In this document: positions 1 to 6,829 of the stretch, in pieces
Layout of the letters: each line of letters begins with the position of its first letter
Numbering within the stretch: position 1 is the first letter of the stretch
DNA from: UBA4971 sp029551185
GTDB lineage: Bacteria > Bacillota > SHA-98 > UBA4971
Length of the DNA stretch: 26,573 bases
Reading direction: 5' to 3'
NCBI GenBank assembly: GCA_035593725.1
Contig: DAOSZN010000028.1
Location: 1-26,573, forward strand
Translations under genes and position numbers: made by a program
Notes under the pieces: model-generated
What the model was told of the DNA's origin: nothing
Seen by the model: the letters and a program-made list of their open reading frames with translations, nothing else
The model's database searches: none

Positions 1-2
1 CC

Positions 3-83
3 ACTGAACCTGTCGCCCCTCCAAAAGTGGCAGAAAACCATACAGCCAAGAAAAACTTGTGGCCGAAAATCGGCCACACCTAA
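3..83 (+). CDS. Possible 3' end of a gene cut by the window edge
   Basis: One plus-strand frame is open from base 3 to a TAA at 81-83, giving a 26-residue proline- and lysine-containing tail that ends KIGHT. A second frame is also open here, so the call rests only on its protein-like composition. The product is not recognised. The strong hairpin at 58-78 would lie inside its last codons. Confidence 0.15.
   Translation, partial: TEPVAPPKVAENHTAKKNLWPKIGHT
58..78 (-). terminator. Strong hairpin, possible leftward terminator
   Basis: A perfect 9-bp stem (58-66 with 70-78) closes a 3-base loop. On the minus strand the hairpin is followed by a run of five T (complement of 51-55), the layout of an intrinsic terminator for leftward transcription. 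On the plus strand no T-run follows. No leftward gene is visible immediately to the right, so it may be left over from an older arrangement. Confidence 0.4.
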
Positions 84-109
84 TAAGAGGGCTTACAGTG
101 AGAATCAGA

Positions 110-286
110 ACCAAGGCAGTCAAGGTTTAGAGTGAAGGGTGACGCTTATACCTGGCTATGGTATGGCCATTCCGTTCGGATATTATCCCTCTTGATGAGC
201 CTACAAACTACTTGGATCACGCAGCCTTAGACCGGCTTGAGGACATTTTATTCAAGTACATCCTGAGTTCCGATGTAAGGGCATAG
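110..286 (+). pseudogene. Remnant of an ABC-F family ATPase gene
   Basis: In the frame starting at 110 the translation runs through a degraded ABC signature (stop-S-E-G-stop-R-L-Y-L-A-M-V, 128-163) into a Walker B region, D-I-I-P-L-D-E-P-T-N-Y-L-D-H (179-220), and then A-A-L-D-R-L-E-D-I-L, ending at TAG 284-286. The DEPTN-LD block followed by a LE-D-L helix is the hallmark of the second nucleotide-binding domain of ABC-F proteins (translation factors such as EttA and Uup, and Vga/Lsa/Msr-type antibiotic-resistance factors). Nonsense codons at 128-130 and 140-142, a Pro where Walker B needs a hydrophobic residue, a shortened signature-to-Walker B distance and the lack of Walker A or flanking domains show it is dead. 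Which ABC-F subgroup it came from cannot be told. Confidence 0.7.
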
Positions 287-516
287 GAGATATGCTGGTT
301 AAGGCACAGATTAATGTGGCGAGAAATCTGCACATATCTCAAGCATGCTGAAAGGTTCCTGGGTGTGTCCAATCTTGACGGAAAATCAAATAACAGAGTG
401 AAAATTGTCGAAATGAAGCAGGATAATTCCTCATGACAGCTAACTATTAGTAATATTATGTCATATCCGGAGTAGGCAATTAATAGAAACATTCTCTAAA
501 CAGGGAGGTTACGTCA
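287..516. other. Gap with no convincing gene; decayed sequence
   Basis: No complete gene is seen between the ABC-F remnant and the phosphatase. A 40-codon plus-strand frame (ATG 314 to TGA 434-436) has protein-like composition but no ribosome binding site and no recognised family, and may be another decayed fragment. The strongest promoter-like pair for the next gene is ATGACA (433-438) with TTATGT (456-461), 17 bp apart, which is a weak match. Confidence 0.35.
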
Positions 517-1302
517 ATGCGCACAATGAAGAGAAAGAACGCTGCTTTACTAATGGCTGTCTTGATGGTTGTAATGATACCTATCTTTACTGCACATGCA
601 CAGGACGAAGGCAAAGTAGATGCCGGCACCACTGTGCTCTTGGTACGACACGGTGAAACAGATTGGAATGCCCTGGGTTATTTACAGGGATGGGCAGATA
701 CTACGTTGAATGCTGTGGGACTTAGTGAGATGGAAGAACTGGGCGCATCTTGGACAGAGAAAGTTGGAATGAGTGTTGACGTAATCTATTCCAGCCCATT
801 GAATCGGACAAAGCAAAGCGCCGAGATTCTGGCCAAGCATCTTTCCATCCATCCTTTCGAAATAAGGTTTGAGCCTGATCTCAGAGAATTCAGCATTGGC
901 ATACTCACCGGTGTGCCCAACTCGGAGCTGAAAGCCAATCCCGAGTTCCTGAATATCTATAAGAATTGGTCAGCAAATACTGACTATACGCAACCATCAG
1001 GCCAGTCCGCCATGCTTACTGATTATACGAAACATTATTTGGAAGGCAGAGAATTTCCGGGCGAATCTTTAAACACATGCAGAAATCGGGTATGGAGCGC
1101 TATGGAAAGGATTGTATCTGAAAACGAGGGAAAGACGATCTTAGTATCTACGCACGGGGGAGTCATCGGGATGATTCTTTGCGTAGTCACAGATACCCCT
1201 ATTGAGAAGCATAATAAACTCGTTCCTTCGAATGCCTCAGTTACGCAGTTGAGATTCGACGATAAAGGTAGTGTAACATGGGTTGACGCTCCGAAGGAAT
1301 AG
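517..1302 (+). CDS. Secreted histidine phosphatase family protein
   Basis: This 261-residue protein belongs to the histidine phosphatase (phosphoglycerate mutase-like) superfamily, which removes phosphate through a phosphohistidine intermediate. The catalytic R-H-G motif is at residues 44-46 (H45) in L-V-R-H-G-E-T-D-W-N. The conserved N-R-T-K-Q-S-A block is at 96-102, an acidic L-R-E-F segment follows near 122-125, and the second histidine is H213 in S-T-H-G-G. Residues 1-28 form a signal peptide (basic start, hydrophobic core, A-H-A before the likely cut), so the enzyme probably acts outside the cytoplasm, unlike most members of this branch. The ATG follows a GGGAGGT ribosome binding site; an ATG three codons later is also possible. 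It appears monocistronic, with a weak hairpin downstream. The substrate is unknown; a small phosphorylated metabolite is plausible. Confidence 0.88.
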   Translation: MRTMKRKNAALLMAVLMVVMIPIFTAHAQDEGKVDAGTTVLLVRHGETDWNALGYLQGWADTTLNAVGLSEMEELGASWTEKVGMSVDVIYSSPLNRTKQSAEILAKHLSIHPFEIRFEPDLREFSIGILTGVPNSELKANPEFLNIYKNWSANTDYTQPSGQSAMLTDYTKHYLEGREFPGESLNTCRNRVWSAMERIVSENEGKTILVSTHGGVIGMILCVVTDTPIEKHNKLVPSNASVTQLRFDDKGSVTWVDAPKE

Positions 1303-1349
1303 CATAGCATTATCGTTGATGACTGTGCTGCAGCTTCTTGCAAGGATAC

Positions 1350-1380
1350 GCCTGAATCCTAAACATATCAGGCCTTTGTG
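1350..1380 (+). terminator. Weak possible terminator after the phosphatase gene
   Basis: A 6-bp stem (GCCTGA 1350-1355 with TCAGGC 1368-1373) and a 12-base loop are followed by an interrupted T-rich stretch (CTTTGTGGCTTTGTT). The T-run is poor, so termination here would be inefficient or factor-dependent. Confidence 0.3.
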
Positions 1381-1450
1381 GCTTTGTTCTTTGATGGTTT
1401 GATACGGAATATTGTTGGTGAGGATTCGTTCATTGGAGGAGAGTAGGGAT

Positions 1451-1555
1451 TTGGTCTATTTCCACGTACCGGCAGTAGGAATAGGGAAGGGGGGGGAGCG
1501 AAAGCAGGCTCCTACTGTAAGACGTGTCGTATCAGGAAACGGAATCCAAGACCAA
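1451..1555 (+). ncRNA. Candidate structured 5' leader, possibly a riboswitch
   Basis: About 100 bases in front of the DUF3100 gene can fold into a closed multi-element structure. TTGGTCT (1451-1457) pairs with AGACCAA (1549-1555), TTCC (1460-1463) can extend it with GGAA (1541-1544), and inside it CAGTAGGA (1473-1480) pairs perfectly with TCCTACTG (1510-1517). The loop of the inner stem holds AATAGGGAA (1480-1488). ACTGTAAG (1514-1521) and TCAGGAAAC (1532-1540) follow in order. These three short motifs resemble conserved blocks of cobalamin riboswitches, but the spacing between the last two is much shorter than usual, so the class is unproven. The structure ends just before the ribosome binding site at 1560-1566, so it could control translation. 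Confidence 0.35.
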
Positions 1556-1559
1556 AAAC

Positions 1560-1579
1560 GAGGAGGTTGAAGACTCTTG
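1560..1579 (+). promoter_or_regulatory. Ribosome binding site that sets a TTG start
   Basis: GAGGAGGT at 1560-1567 lies 9-10 bases before TTG at 1577-1579. No ATG or GTG with comparable spacing exists, which supports the TTG as the start of the DUF3100 gene. Confidence 0.7.
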
Positions 1580-2425
1580 CCAGAACAAAAGACTGAGGCT
1601 GAATTGATCAAACTGGAAGGCAGAATACCTATTTTTGCCCGTCTTCTCTTGACTGCCTTAGTAATTGTCATTATTAGTGAGCTCATCGGGACAAAAACTA
1701 TTAACGTCGGTATAGCAAGCATTGTCTTACTTCCCATGCTTTATGCAGTAGTCATGGGAATGCTTATAACCCCTGATGTCCTGGGGAAAAGCATTGCGGC
1801 TCTGGAGAAGGTAATTAGCAGTGAAGAAGTGGCCTTGGCCGGGCCCCTGGTTACGCTGGCCCTATTGCCGCTTGGGGTTAAGTACGGGTTTTTGGTTGGT
1901 CCTGCTATTGGACAAGTAGTAAAAGCCGGACCGGCGTTTATCCTACAGGAACTCGGAAACCTGGGAACTGTACTGATTGGTCTTCCTATTGCTCTTATGC
2001 TGGGTCTCCGAAGGGAAGCGATAGGGGCCACAGTCAGTATTTGCCGCGAGCCGACTCTCGGTATTATTGCAGAACGCTATGGTATTAACTCACCTGAAGG
2101 GACAGGCGTCCTGGCAACATACCTGGTAGGAACTATTCTTGGTACAATATTCTACGCAATACTGGGTTCTATAGCTACTCTCACCAAGCTTCACCCCTAT
2201 GCTCTGGCCATGGCTTGCGGAATGGGGAGTGCCAGCATGATGACTGCTTCCGCCAGCGCCTTGGCTGCAACGGTTCCGGAGATGGCAGATACGATCCTGG
2301 CTTACGCTGCTACCAGTAATATGCTGACCGGGATTGACGGTGTATATGCTGAAATATTCCTTGCATTGCCCCTTGTAAACTGGCTATATGCGAAGATAGG
2401 CCCGAAGGAAGGAGGAGATAAGTAA
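1577..2425 (+). CDS. DUF3100 family membrane protein, putative transporter subunit
   Basis: This 282-residue polytopic membrane protein reads as a member of the DUF3100 family (function undescribed as far as I know). About seven hydrophobic segments are visible, roughly at residues 19-38, 43-65, 85-108, 126-145, 178-202, 207-231 and 256-272. Notable conserved-looking stretches are two G-P-A motifs (108-110, 118-120), C-R-E-P-T-L-G-I-I-A-E-R-Y-G (156-169) and a small-residue-rich helix, G-M-G-S-A-S-M-M-T-A-S-A-S-A (215-228), of the kind that lines transport pathways. It starts at a TTG behind a strong ribosome binding site, and its stop overlaps the next start by one base (TAATG), so the two proteins are translationally coupled and probably form one complex. 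The M20D amidohydrolase downstream suggests transport of an amide-linked substrate, which is inference. Confidence 0.75.
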   Translation: MPEQKTEAELIKLEGRIPIFARLLLTALVIVIISELIGTKTINVGIASIVLLPMLYAVVMGMLITPDVLGKSIAALEKVISSEEVALAGPLVTLALLPLGVKYGFLVGPAIGQVVKAGPAFILQELGNLGTVLIGLPIALMLGLRREAIGATVSICREPTLGIIAERYGINSPEGTGVLATYLVGTILGTIFYAILGSIATLTKLHPYALAMACGMGSASMMTASASALAATVPEMADTILAYAATSNMLTGIDGVYAEIFLALPLVNWLYAKIGPKEGGDK

Positions 2426-2889
2426 TGGGTTTGGATACTGAAAAGACCTTCAATCAGTTGATAATAATGCTCCTCGTGGGCGTGCTGATTCTGATCGGAC
2501 AGCGTATCGGATACGGTATTCCCATTGCCGACGCCATACCGGGCATGCTCATAATAATCGTTATCTGCATGATTTCCTTGATTATTAAGGATCTCCTGCC
2601 CAACCTTAAGTTTCCTGCCTTTGCTTGGGCTTCGCTAATAGGGTTAATACTTTGTATGCCTTTCATGCCTACCGCCGAGTCTGTACTGCGGCTTACCAAC
2701 AAGGTCAATTTCTTAGGTACAACTACGCCCATCTTAGCTATTGCAGGTATATCAGTGGGAAACAGGATTGATGAATTCAAGAAGCTCAGTTGGAGGATAG
2801 TCATCATATCCTTCGCAGTTTTTGCAGGAACTTTCTTCGGGTCAGCAATCATCGCTCATATTGTTCTTAAAATCCAAGGCATTATCTAG
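2425..2889 (+). CDS. Small membrane protein paired with DUF3100
   Basis: This is a 154-residue hydrophobic protein with about five membrane segments (residues about 12-30, 38-56, 65-80, 98-112 and 122-148). The segment L-A-I-A-G-I-S-V-G-N-R-I-D-E-F-K-K-L-S-W-R (104-124), a membrane helix followed by a charged turn and then another helix, resembles half of a secondary carrier such as those of the Na+/glutamate or 2-hydroxycarboxylate type, but I cannot assign a named family. Its start overlaps the stop of the DUF3100 gene by one base, and a terminator follows 12 bases after its stop. The pair therefore forms a closed two-gene unit and may be the two halves of one transporter. Confidence 0.75.
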   Translation: MGLDTEKTFNQLIIMLLVGVLILIGQRIGYGIPIADAIPGMLIIIVICMISLIIKDLLPNLKFPAFAWASLIGLILCMPFMPTAESVLRLTNKVNFLGTTTPILAIAGISVGNRIDEFKKLSWRIVIISFAVFAGTFFGSAIIAHIVLKIQGII

Positions 2890-2901
2890 GCGGAATAATA
2901 C

Positions 2902-2938
2902 GTGGGCAACTCTAAGAGAGTTGCCCACAGGTTTTTTT
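2902..2938 (+). terminator. Rho-independent terminator after the DUF3100 pair
   Basis: A perfect 12-bp stem (2902-2913 with 2917-2928) with a 3-base loop is followed by AGG and seven T (2932-2938). This is the clearest intrinsic terminator in the window. It separates the DUF3100 pair from the amidohydrolase gene, whose ribosome binding site starts only a few bases later, so some read-through is likely or the amidohydrolase depends on attenuated transcription. Confidence 0.88.
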
Positions 2939-2957
2939 ACGGAGAAAGGAGGATTCC

Positions 2958-4295
2958 ATGGCTAGAAGAGAAGAATTAAAGAGGGAAGCGGCAGCTTCTA
3001 TAGATGATCGCAAAGAACACCTTGTGGCAGTTGGAGAGAGAATATTCGCCAACCCGGAACTCGGCTATAAGGAAAGGGAAACCGGTGAACTGATAGCCAA
3101 CGAACTGGAAGCCATGGGCCTACAAGTTGAGAAGAACCTTGCTTTAACAGGTTGCAAGGCTACGGTAAGAGGGCCAAAGGAAGGCCCTATTATCGGTGTA
3201 ATGGGAGAGCTCGATGCTGTCGTCTGCCGGGATCATCCCAAAGCTCACCGAGAGACAGGCGCAGCTCATGCCTGTGGCCATCATATACAGCTTGGAGTGA
3301 TGATGGGCGTTGCAGCAGGTCTTGTGGGTTCCGGAGTAATGAATGAGTTAGCAGGCGGTGTTTCGTTCCTGGCGGTGCCTGCTGAGGAATATGTAGAATT
3401 GGGTTTTCGTTCTCAACTCCGGGCGAGGGGAGAGATCGGGTTCTTCGGAGGGAAGCAGGAATTCCTGAGGAAGGGACATCTTGATGATATTGATATTGCT
3501 ATATCAACTCATTCTTCTCCGGATTTGGCTCCTCACGGAAAAAAAGTCATGATTGGATCTCTTGGTACCGGCTTTGTCGGAAAACACGTTCAATATCGTG
3601 GCAAGCCATCCCATGCAGGCGCTGCTCCTGAAAAAGGAGTAAACGCGCTGAATGCTGCCATATTAGGCCTTTTAGGGATTCATACCCAAAGAGAAACCTT
3701 TCCTGAACAAGAGCGAATTAGAGTGCACCCCATTATCACAAAAGGCGGAGACCTGGTGAACATCGTTCCTGATGATGTACAGCTGGAAACCTATGTTCGG
3801 GGGTTTAGCATTGAAGGGATCCGGGATGCCAATACCAAGGTGAACCGAGCTTTACGGGCAGGAGCTATGGCAGTGGGAGCAGAGGTGAAAATAACGGAAA
3901 TTCCGGGTTATATGCCCCTGGTGAATACACCTGACTTAGATGCGCTCTTTAAGGAAAATCTATTGCTTCTGTTAGAGGATAATGAGATAGTTGAAGGGGG
4001 GGATTTTGCCGGATCTACGGATTTTGGTGACATATCGCAGATCATGCCAAGTTCGCTTGCGGTTTTCGGGGGAGTCAACGGTGCCCTGCATACCAAGGAT
4101 TTTCATCTAGAAGATCCTGAACTGGCTTATATAATACCGGCAAAAGCCATTGCTTTCACAATTATTGATCTCTTACTGGACGGAGCCGGCATGGCTCAAC
4201 AAGTTATAAGAGACTTCCAACCGAAAATGAGCAAAGCACAGTATTTCGAGTTCCAGGAGGAAATGTCACGGGAAATTAATTGGCAGGATGAATAA
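2958..4295 (+). CDS. M20D family amidohydrolase (AbgB/aminoacylase-like)
   Basis: This 445-residue cytoplasmic metallo-amidohydrolase belongs to the M20D group, which includes p-aminobenzoyl-glutamate hydrolase subunits, indole-acetyl-amino-acid hydrolases and N-acyl-amino-acid hydrolases. The family start motif F-A-N-P-E-L-G-Y-K-E-R-E-T is at residues 30-42. Metal and catalytic motifs are G-E-L-D-A-V (83-88), H-A-C-G-H-H (104-109), the P-A-E-E glutamate pair (E143, E144) and H185 in S-T-H-S-S-P. Its length is normal for AbgB-like members. ATG is preceded by GGAGAAAGGAGG. It lies between the DUF3100 pair and tdh-kbl, so its product may be an amino acid released from an amide or N-acyl conjugate. 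The natural substrate cannot be read from the sequence. tdh starts 50 bp downstream. Confidence 0.9.
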   Translation: MARREELKREAAASIDDRKEHLVAVGERIFANPELGYKERETGELIANELEAMGLQVEKNLALTGCKATVRGPKEGPIIGVMGELDAVVCRDHPKAHRETGAAHACGHHIQLGVMMGVAAGLVGSGVMNELAGGVSFLAVPAEEYVELGFRSQLRARGEIGFFGGKQEFLRKGHLDDIDIAISTHSSPDLAPHGKKVMIGSLGTGFVGKHVQYRGKPSHAGAAPEKGVNALNAAILGLLGIHTQRETFPEQERIRVHPIITKGGDLVNIVPDDVQLETYVRGFSIEGIRDANTKVNRALRAGAMAVGAEVKITEIPGYMPLVNTPDLDALFKENLLLLLEDNEIVEGGDFAGSTDFGDISQIMPSSLAVFGGVNGALHTKDFHLEDPELAYIIPAKAIAFTIIDLLLDGAGMAQQVIRDFQPKMSKAQYFEFQEEMSREINWQDE

Positions 4296-4345
4296 TAGGT
4301 TATAGTACAAGATTTTAACATACTTTTACACTGGAGGATAGAATT

Positions 4346-5386
4346 ATGAGAGCAGTGCTGAAGATCGAACCGGTGGCCGGAGCGACGCTTCTGGATGTGC
4401 CTGTCCCGGTACCCGGTCCAGGCGAGGTGCTCATAAAGGTTAAGACTACTGCCATATGTGGTACTGACCACCACATATATATATGGAATGAATGGTCGCA
4501 AAATCGTATTCAGCCTCCACAGATAATGGGTCATGAATTGGCCGGGGAAATTGTTGAACTTGGCCCCGGTGTCAAAAATGCGAAAGTCGGAGACTACGTG
4601 TCCGCTGAGTCTCACATAGTATGCGGGCACTGCACTCAGTGTATGCTCGGGGAAAAACATGTGTGTCAAAATACGAGTATACTTGGGGTAGACAGAGACG
4701 GATGTTTTGCGGAATACGTAGCTATTCCCGAAGCGAACCTGTGGTTCAATGACCCTGTGATTCCCATGGATATAGCTCCAATCCAGGAGCCTCTGGGCAA
4801 TGCCATTAATACTGTATTGTCAGGTGAAACCCGGGGTAGAACCATGGCTGTGTTCGGGTGCGGTCCTATAGGACTTATGGCCATAGGTGTTGCGAAGGCT
4901 TGCGGCGTATCCAAGATAGCAGCAGTGGATATCAACGATTACAAGCTGGATCTTGCCAAGAAGATGAAGGCGGATCTTACTGTCAACAGCAGCGATCTGT
5001 CGCCTGTGGATGCCATTATGGACTATACGCACGGCAAAGGGGTGGATATAGTCCTGGAAATGTCAGGAGCATCCGTTGTTTTCGATCAGATTTTCAAGGT
5101 CGTAAGGCCAGGAGGTAGGGTTTCATTACTGGGTTTACCTGCCAAAGCATTGCCGGTGAATTTCTCCGATGACATAGTCATGAGGGGCATAACCATACAT
5201 GGAATTACAGGTCGAAGACTCTGGCAAGACTGGATTGTCGGACGTGAACTCCTGTCTTCAGGGCTGCTGGACTTGTCTCCCATTGTCACGCATCGTTTTG
5301 ATTTGGGGGATTATGCTAAAGGTATGGACCTCATGACGAAAGGAGAGTGCGGAAAGATCGTTCTTTATCCTGGAGGGATTGAATAA
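4346..5386 (+). CDS. tdh: L-threonine 3-dehydrogenase
   Basis: Tdh oxidises L-threonine with NAD+ to 2-amino-3-ketobutyrate, the first step of threonine breakdown to glycine and acetyl-CoA. The 346-residue protein is a zinc-dependent medium-chain dehydrogenase. Catalytic zinc motifs are C38-G-T-D-H-H and G-H-E (62-64), the structural zinc cysteines are C93, C96, C99 and C107, a second-sphere E148-P follows, and the NAD-binding G-C-G-P-I-G is at 171-176. Length and motif spacing match E. coli Tdh (341 residues). The ATG sits behind TGGAGGA. Its stop overlaps the kbl start by one base (TAATG), which keeps the unstable intermediate passing between two coupled enzymes. The main alternative, a sorbitol or other polyol dehydrogenase, is made unlikely by the kbl partner. 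Confidence 0.95.
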   Translation: MRAVLKIEPVAGATLLDVPVPVPGPGEVLIKVKTTAICGTDHHIYIWNEWSQNRIQPPQIMGHELAGEIVELGPGVKNAKVGDYVSAESHIVCGHCTQCMLGEKHVCQNTSILGVDRDGCFAEYVAIPEANLWFNDPVIPMDIAPIQEPLGNAINTVLSGETRGRTMAVFGCGPIGLMAIGVAKACGVSKIAAVDINDYKLDLAKKMKADLTVNSSDLSPVDAIMDYTHGKGVDIVLEMSGASVVFDQIFKVVRPGGRVSLLGLPAKALPVNFSDDIVMRGITIHGITGRRLWQDWIVGRELLSSGLLDLSPIVTHRFDLGDYAKGMDLMTKGECGKIVLYPGGIE

Positions 5387-6561
5387 TGGACAAACTGGAG
5401 TTTCTCCGACGCGAACTCGAATCTCTGCGCGAGCAGAGTCTGTTTAATGAGATAAGAACCATCGAAGGGCCCCAAGGGGCATGGATTATGGTGAACGGCA
5501 AGAAGGTTTTGAACCTCTGTTCCAACAACTACCTGGGCTTTGCCAACCATGCTGAGCTAAAGGAAGCATCAAAAAAGGCTGTGGACGAGTATGGTGTAGG
5601 CCCCGGGGCTGTGAGGACAATCGCAGGCACTCAAACGATTCACTTAGAGCTCGAAAGGAAGTTGGCAGAGTTTAAACATGCTGAAGCCTGTATAGCGCTT
5701 CAGGGAGGTTTTGTCGCGAACCTTGCTGTGATCCCTGCTGTTACAGGAGAAGGGGATATCATCTTTTCTGATGAGCTTAACCATGCCAGCATAATTGACG
5801 GCTGCAGGCTCTCCAGGGCTAGAGTAGTCAGGTACGCACATAATGATGTAGCTGACTTTCGAAGGAAAATCATAGAGAACAAAGATTCCGCCCGCAGAAT
5901 GCTGGTGGTCACAGACGGCGTATTCAGCATGGACGGGGACATTGCGCCTTTACCTGACATTGTGGACGTGGCAGATGACTACGGCGTCATAGTTATGGTG
6001 GATGATGCACATGGTGAAGGGGTCTTAGGAGACAGCGGGAGGGGTATTGTCAATCACTTTAAGCTTGAGGGTAAGGTCGAGATTGAAGTAGGCACACTGT
6101 CGAAGGCTTTCGGAGTCATGGGGGGATATATAACAGGCCCTCGTGTGCTAATCGATTACCTCAAGCAAAAAGGGCGTCCGTTCTTATTTAGTACAGGACT
6201 TACACCTGCAGATACCGCTGCTGCAATTGCAGCGGTAGATGTCCTTGCAAAAAGCGATGAACTTGTCAAAAAGCTGTGGAGTAACGCTGTGTACTTCCAG
6301 GAGAAGTTAAAGGATGCAGGGTTTGATACAGGCCATACTGAGACACCGATAACCCCTGTAATGCTTGGCGACGAGAAAACAGCTTCAATGTTCTCAAGGA
6401 AACTGTTTGATGAAGGTGTCTTTGCCCAGTCAATAGCTTATCCCACTGTTCCAAGGGGTAAGGCCAGGATAAGGTGTATGTTATCCGCTGCACACAAAAA
6501 GGAAGACCTGGATTTTGCAATAAATGCTTTTCTGTCGGTTGCACGGGAGTTGGGTATCTGA
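5386..6561 (+). CDS. kbl: Glycine C-acetyltransferase (2-amino-3-ketobutyrate CoA ligase)
   Basis: Kbl cleaves 2-amino-3-ketobutyrate with CoA to glycine and acetyl-CoA, completing threonine degradation. The 391-residue protein is a PLP-dependent alpha-oxoamine synthase. N-N-Y-L-G (47-51) is the family's N-terminal motif, H133 in L-N-H-A-S packs on the cofactor, D-D-A-H-G (206-210) contacts the PLP ring, and K240 in G-T-L-S-K-A-F-G is the Schiff-base lysine. The ATG overlaps the tdh stop by one base, with TGGAGGGA upstream inside tdh. BioF and HemA belong to the same fold family, but the tdh partner and near-identical length to E. coli Kbl (398) favour this call. An imperfect hairpin follows the gene. 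Confidence 0.95.
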   Translation: MDKLEFLRRELESLREQSLFNEIRTIEGPQGAWIMVNGKKVLNLCSNNYLGFANHAELKEASKKAVDEYGVGPGAVRTIAGTQTIHLELERKLAEFKHAEACIALQGGFVANLAVIPAVTGEGDIIFSDELNHASIIDGCRLSRARVVRYAHNDVADFRRKIIENKDSARRMLVVTDGVFSMDGDIAPLPDIVDVADDYGVIVMVDDAHGEGVLGDSGRGIVNHFKLEGKVEIEVGTLSKAFGVMGGYITGPRVLIDYLKQKGRPFLFSTGLTPADTAAAIAAVDVLAKSDELVKKLWSNAVYFQEKLKDAGFDTGHTETPITPVMLGDEKTASMFSRKLFDEGVFAQSIAYPTVPRGKARIRCMLSAAHKKEDLDFAINAFLSVARELGI

Positions 6562-6591
6562 CAGAGAATACTGTACCTATGAGTACGATAG

Positions 6592-6626
6592 CAAAGAGAC
6601 TCTCCACAAACAAGAGAGCCTCTTTG
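6592..6626 (+). terminator. Imperfect hairpin after kbl, probable terminator
   Basis: CAAAGAG-A-CTCTC (6592-6604) pairs with GAGAG-C-CTCTTTG (6614-6626), a 13-position stem with one A-C mismatch and a 9-base loop. It is followed by TTGTTCAT, which is only partly T-rich. It probably ends or weakens transcription of tdh-kbl. Confidence 0.5.
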
Positions 6627-6829
6627 TTGTTCATAGACTGTTTTGACTAAAAGAGGAGTTTCGAAGTTTACGGAGAATTAATATAAAAATATCCGGGATT
6701 ATTTTTTTTAAAAGAGATTGTCTGACATCAGGATGACTATCGTCTTTATGAGAAACACTCCCGTGCCCAATTTATCAGCGAACCAGATCGAGACTAATGA
6801 ACCTAGACCTTTGCCATGGAGGTAATTAA
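6627..6829. promoter_or_regulatory. Upstream region of the GntR gene
   Basis: This AT-rich stretch between kbl and the regulator gene probably contains its promoter. TATAAA at 6682-6687 is the best -10-like hexamer, but no good -35 stands 16-18 bp before it. An AT-rich short hairpin with a T-run (about 6684-6711) could add termination of the previous unit. TGTCTGACA at 6719-6727 is a small perfect inverted repeat and a possible operator for the adjacent GntR protein. None of these is strong alone. Confidence 0.2.

Noticed and set aside
1433..1450. Tetrahydrofolate riboswitch suggested by GGAGAGTAG
   Set aside because: Only the first nine bases match; the later conserved blocks and the closing 3' strand of that class are absent.
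1491..1553. Possible tRNA gene in the leader before the DUF3100 gene
   Set aside because: No T-arm consensus, anticodon arm or acceptor stem of the right geometry can be drawn.
4196..4669. A 157-codon minus-strand frame across the amidohydrolase-tdh junction
   Set aside because: It overlaps two conserved genes, its translation has no family features, and no promoter or binding site is visible.
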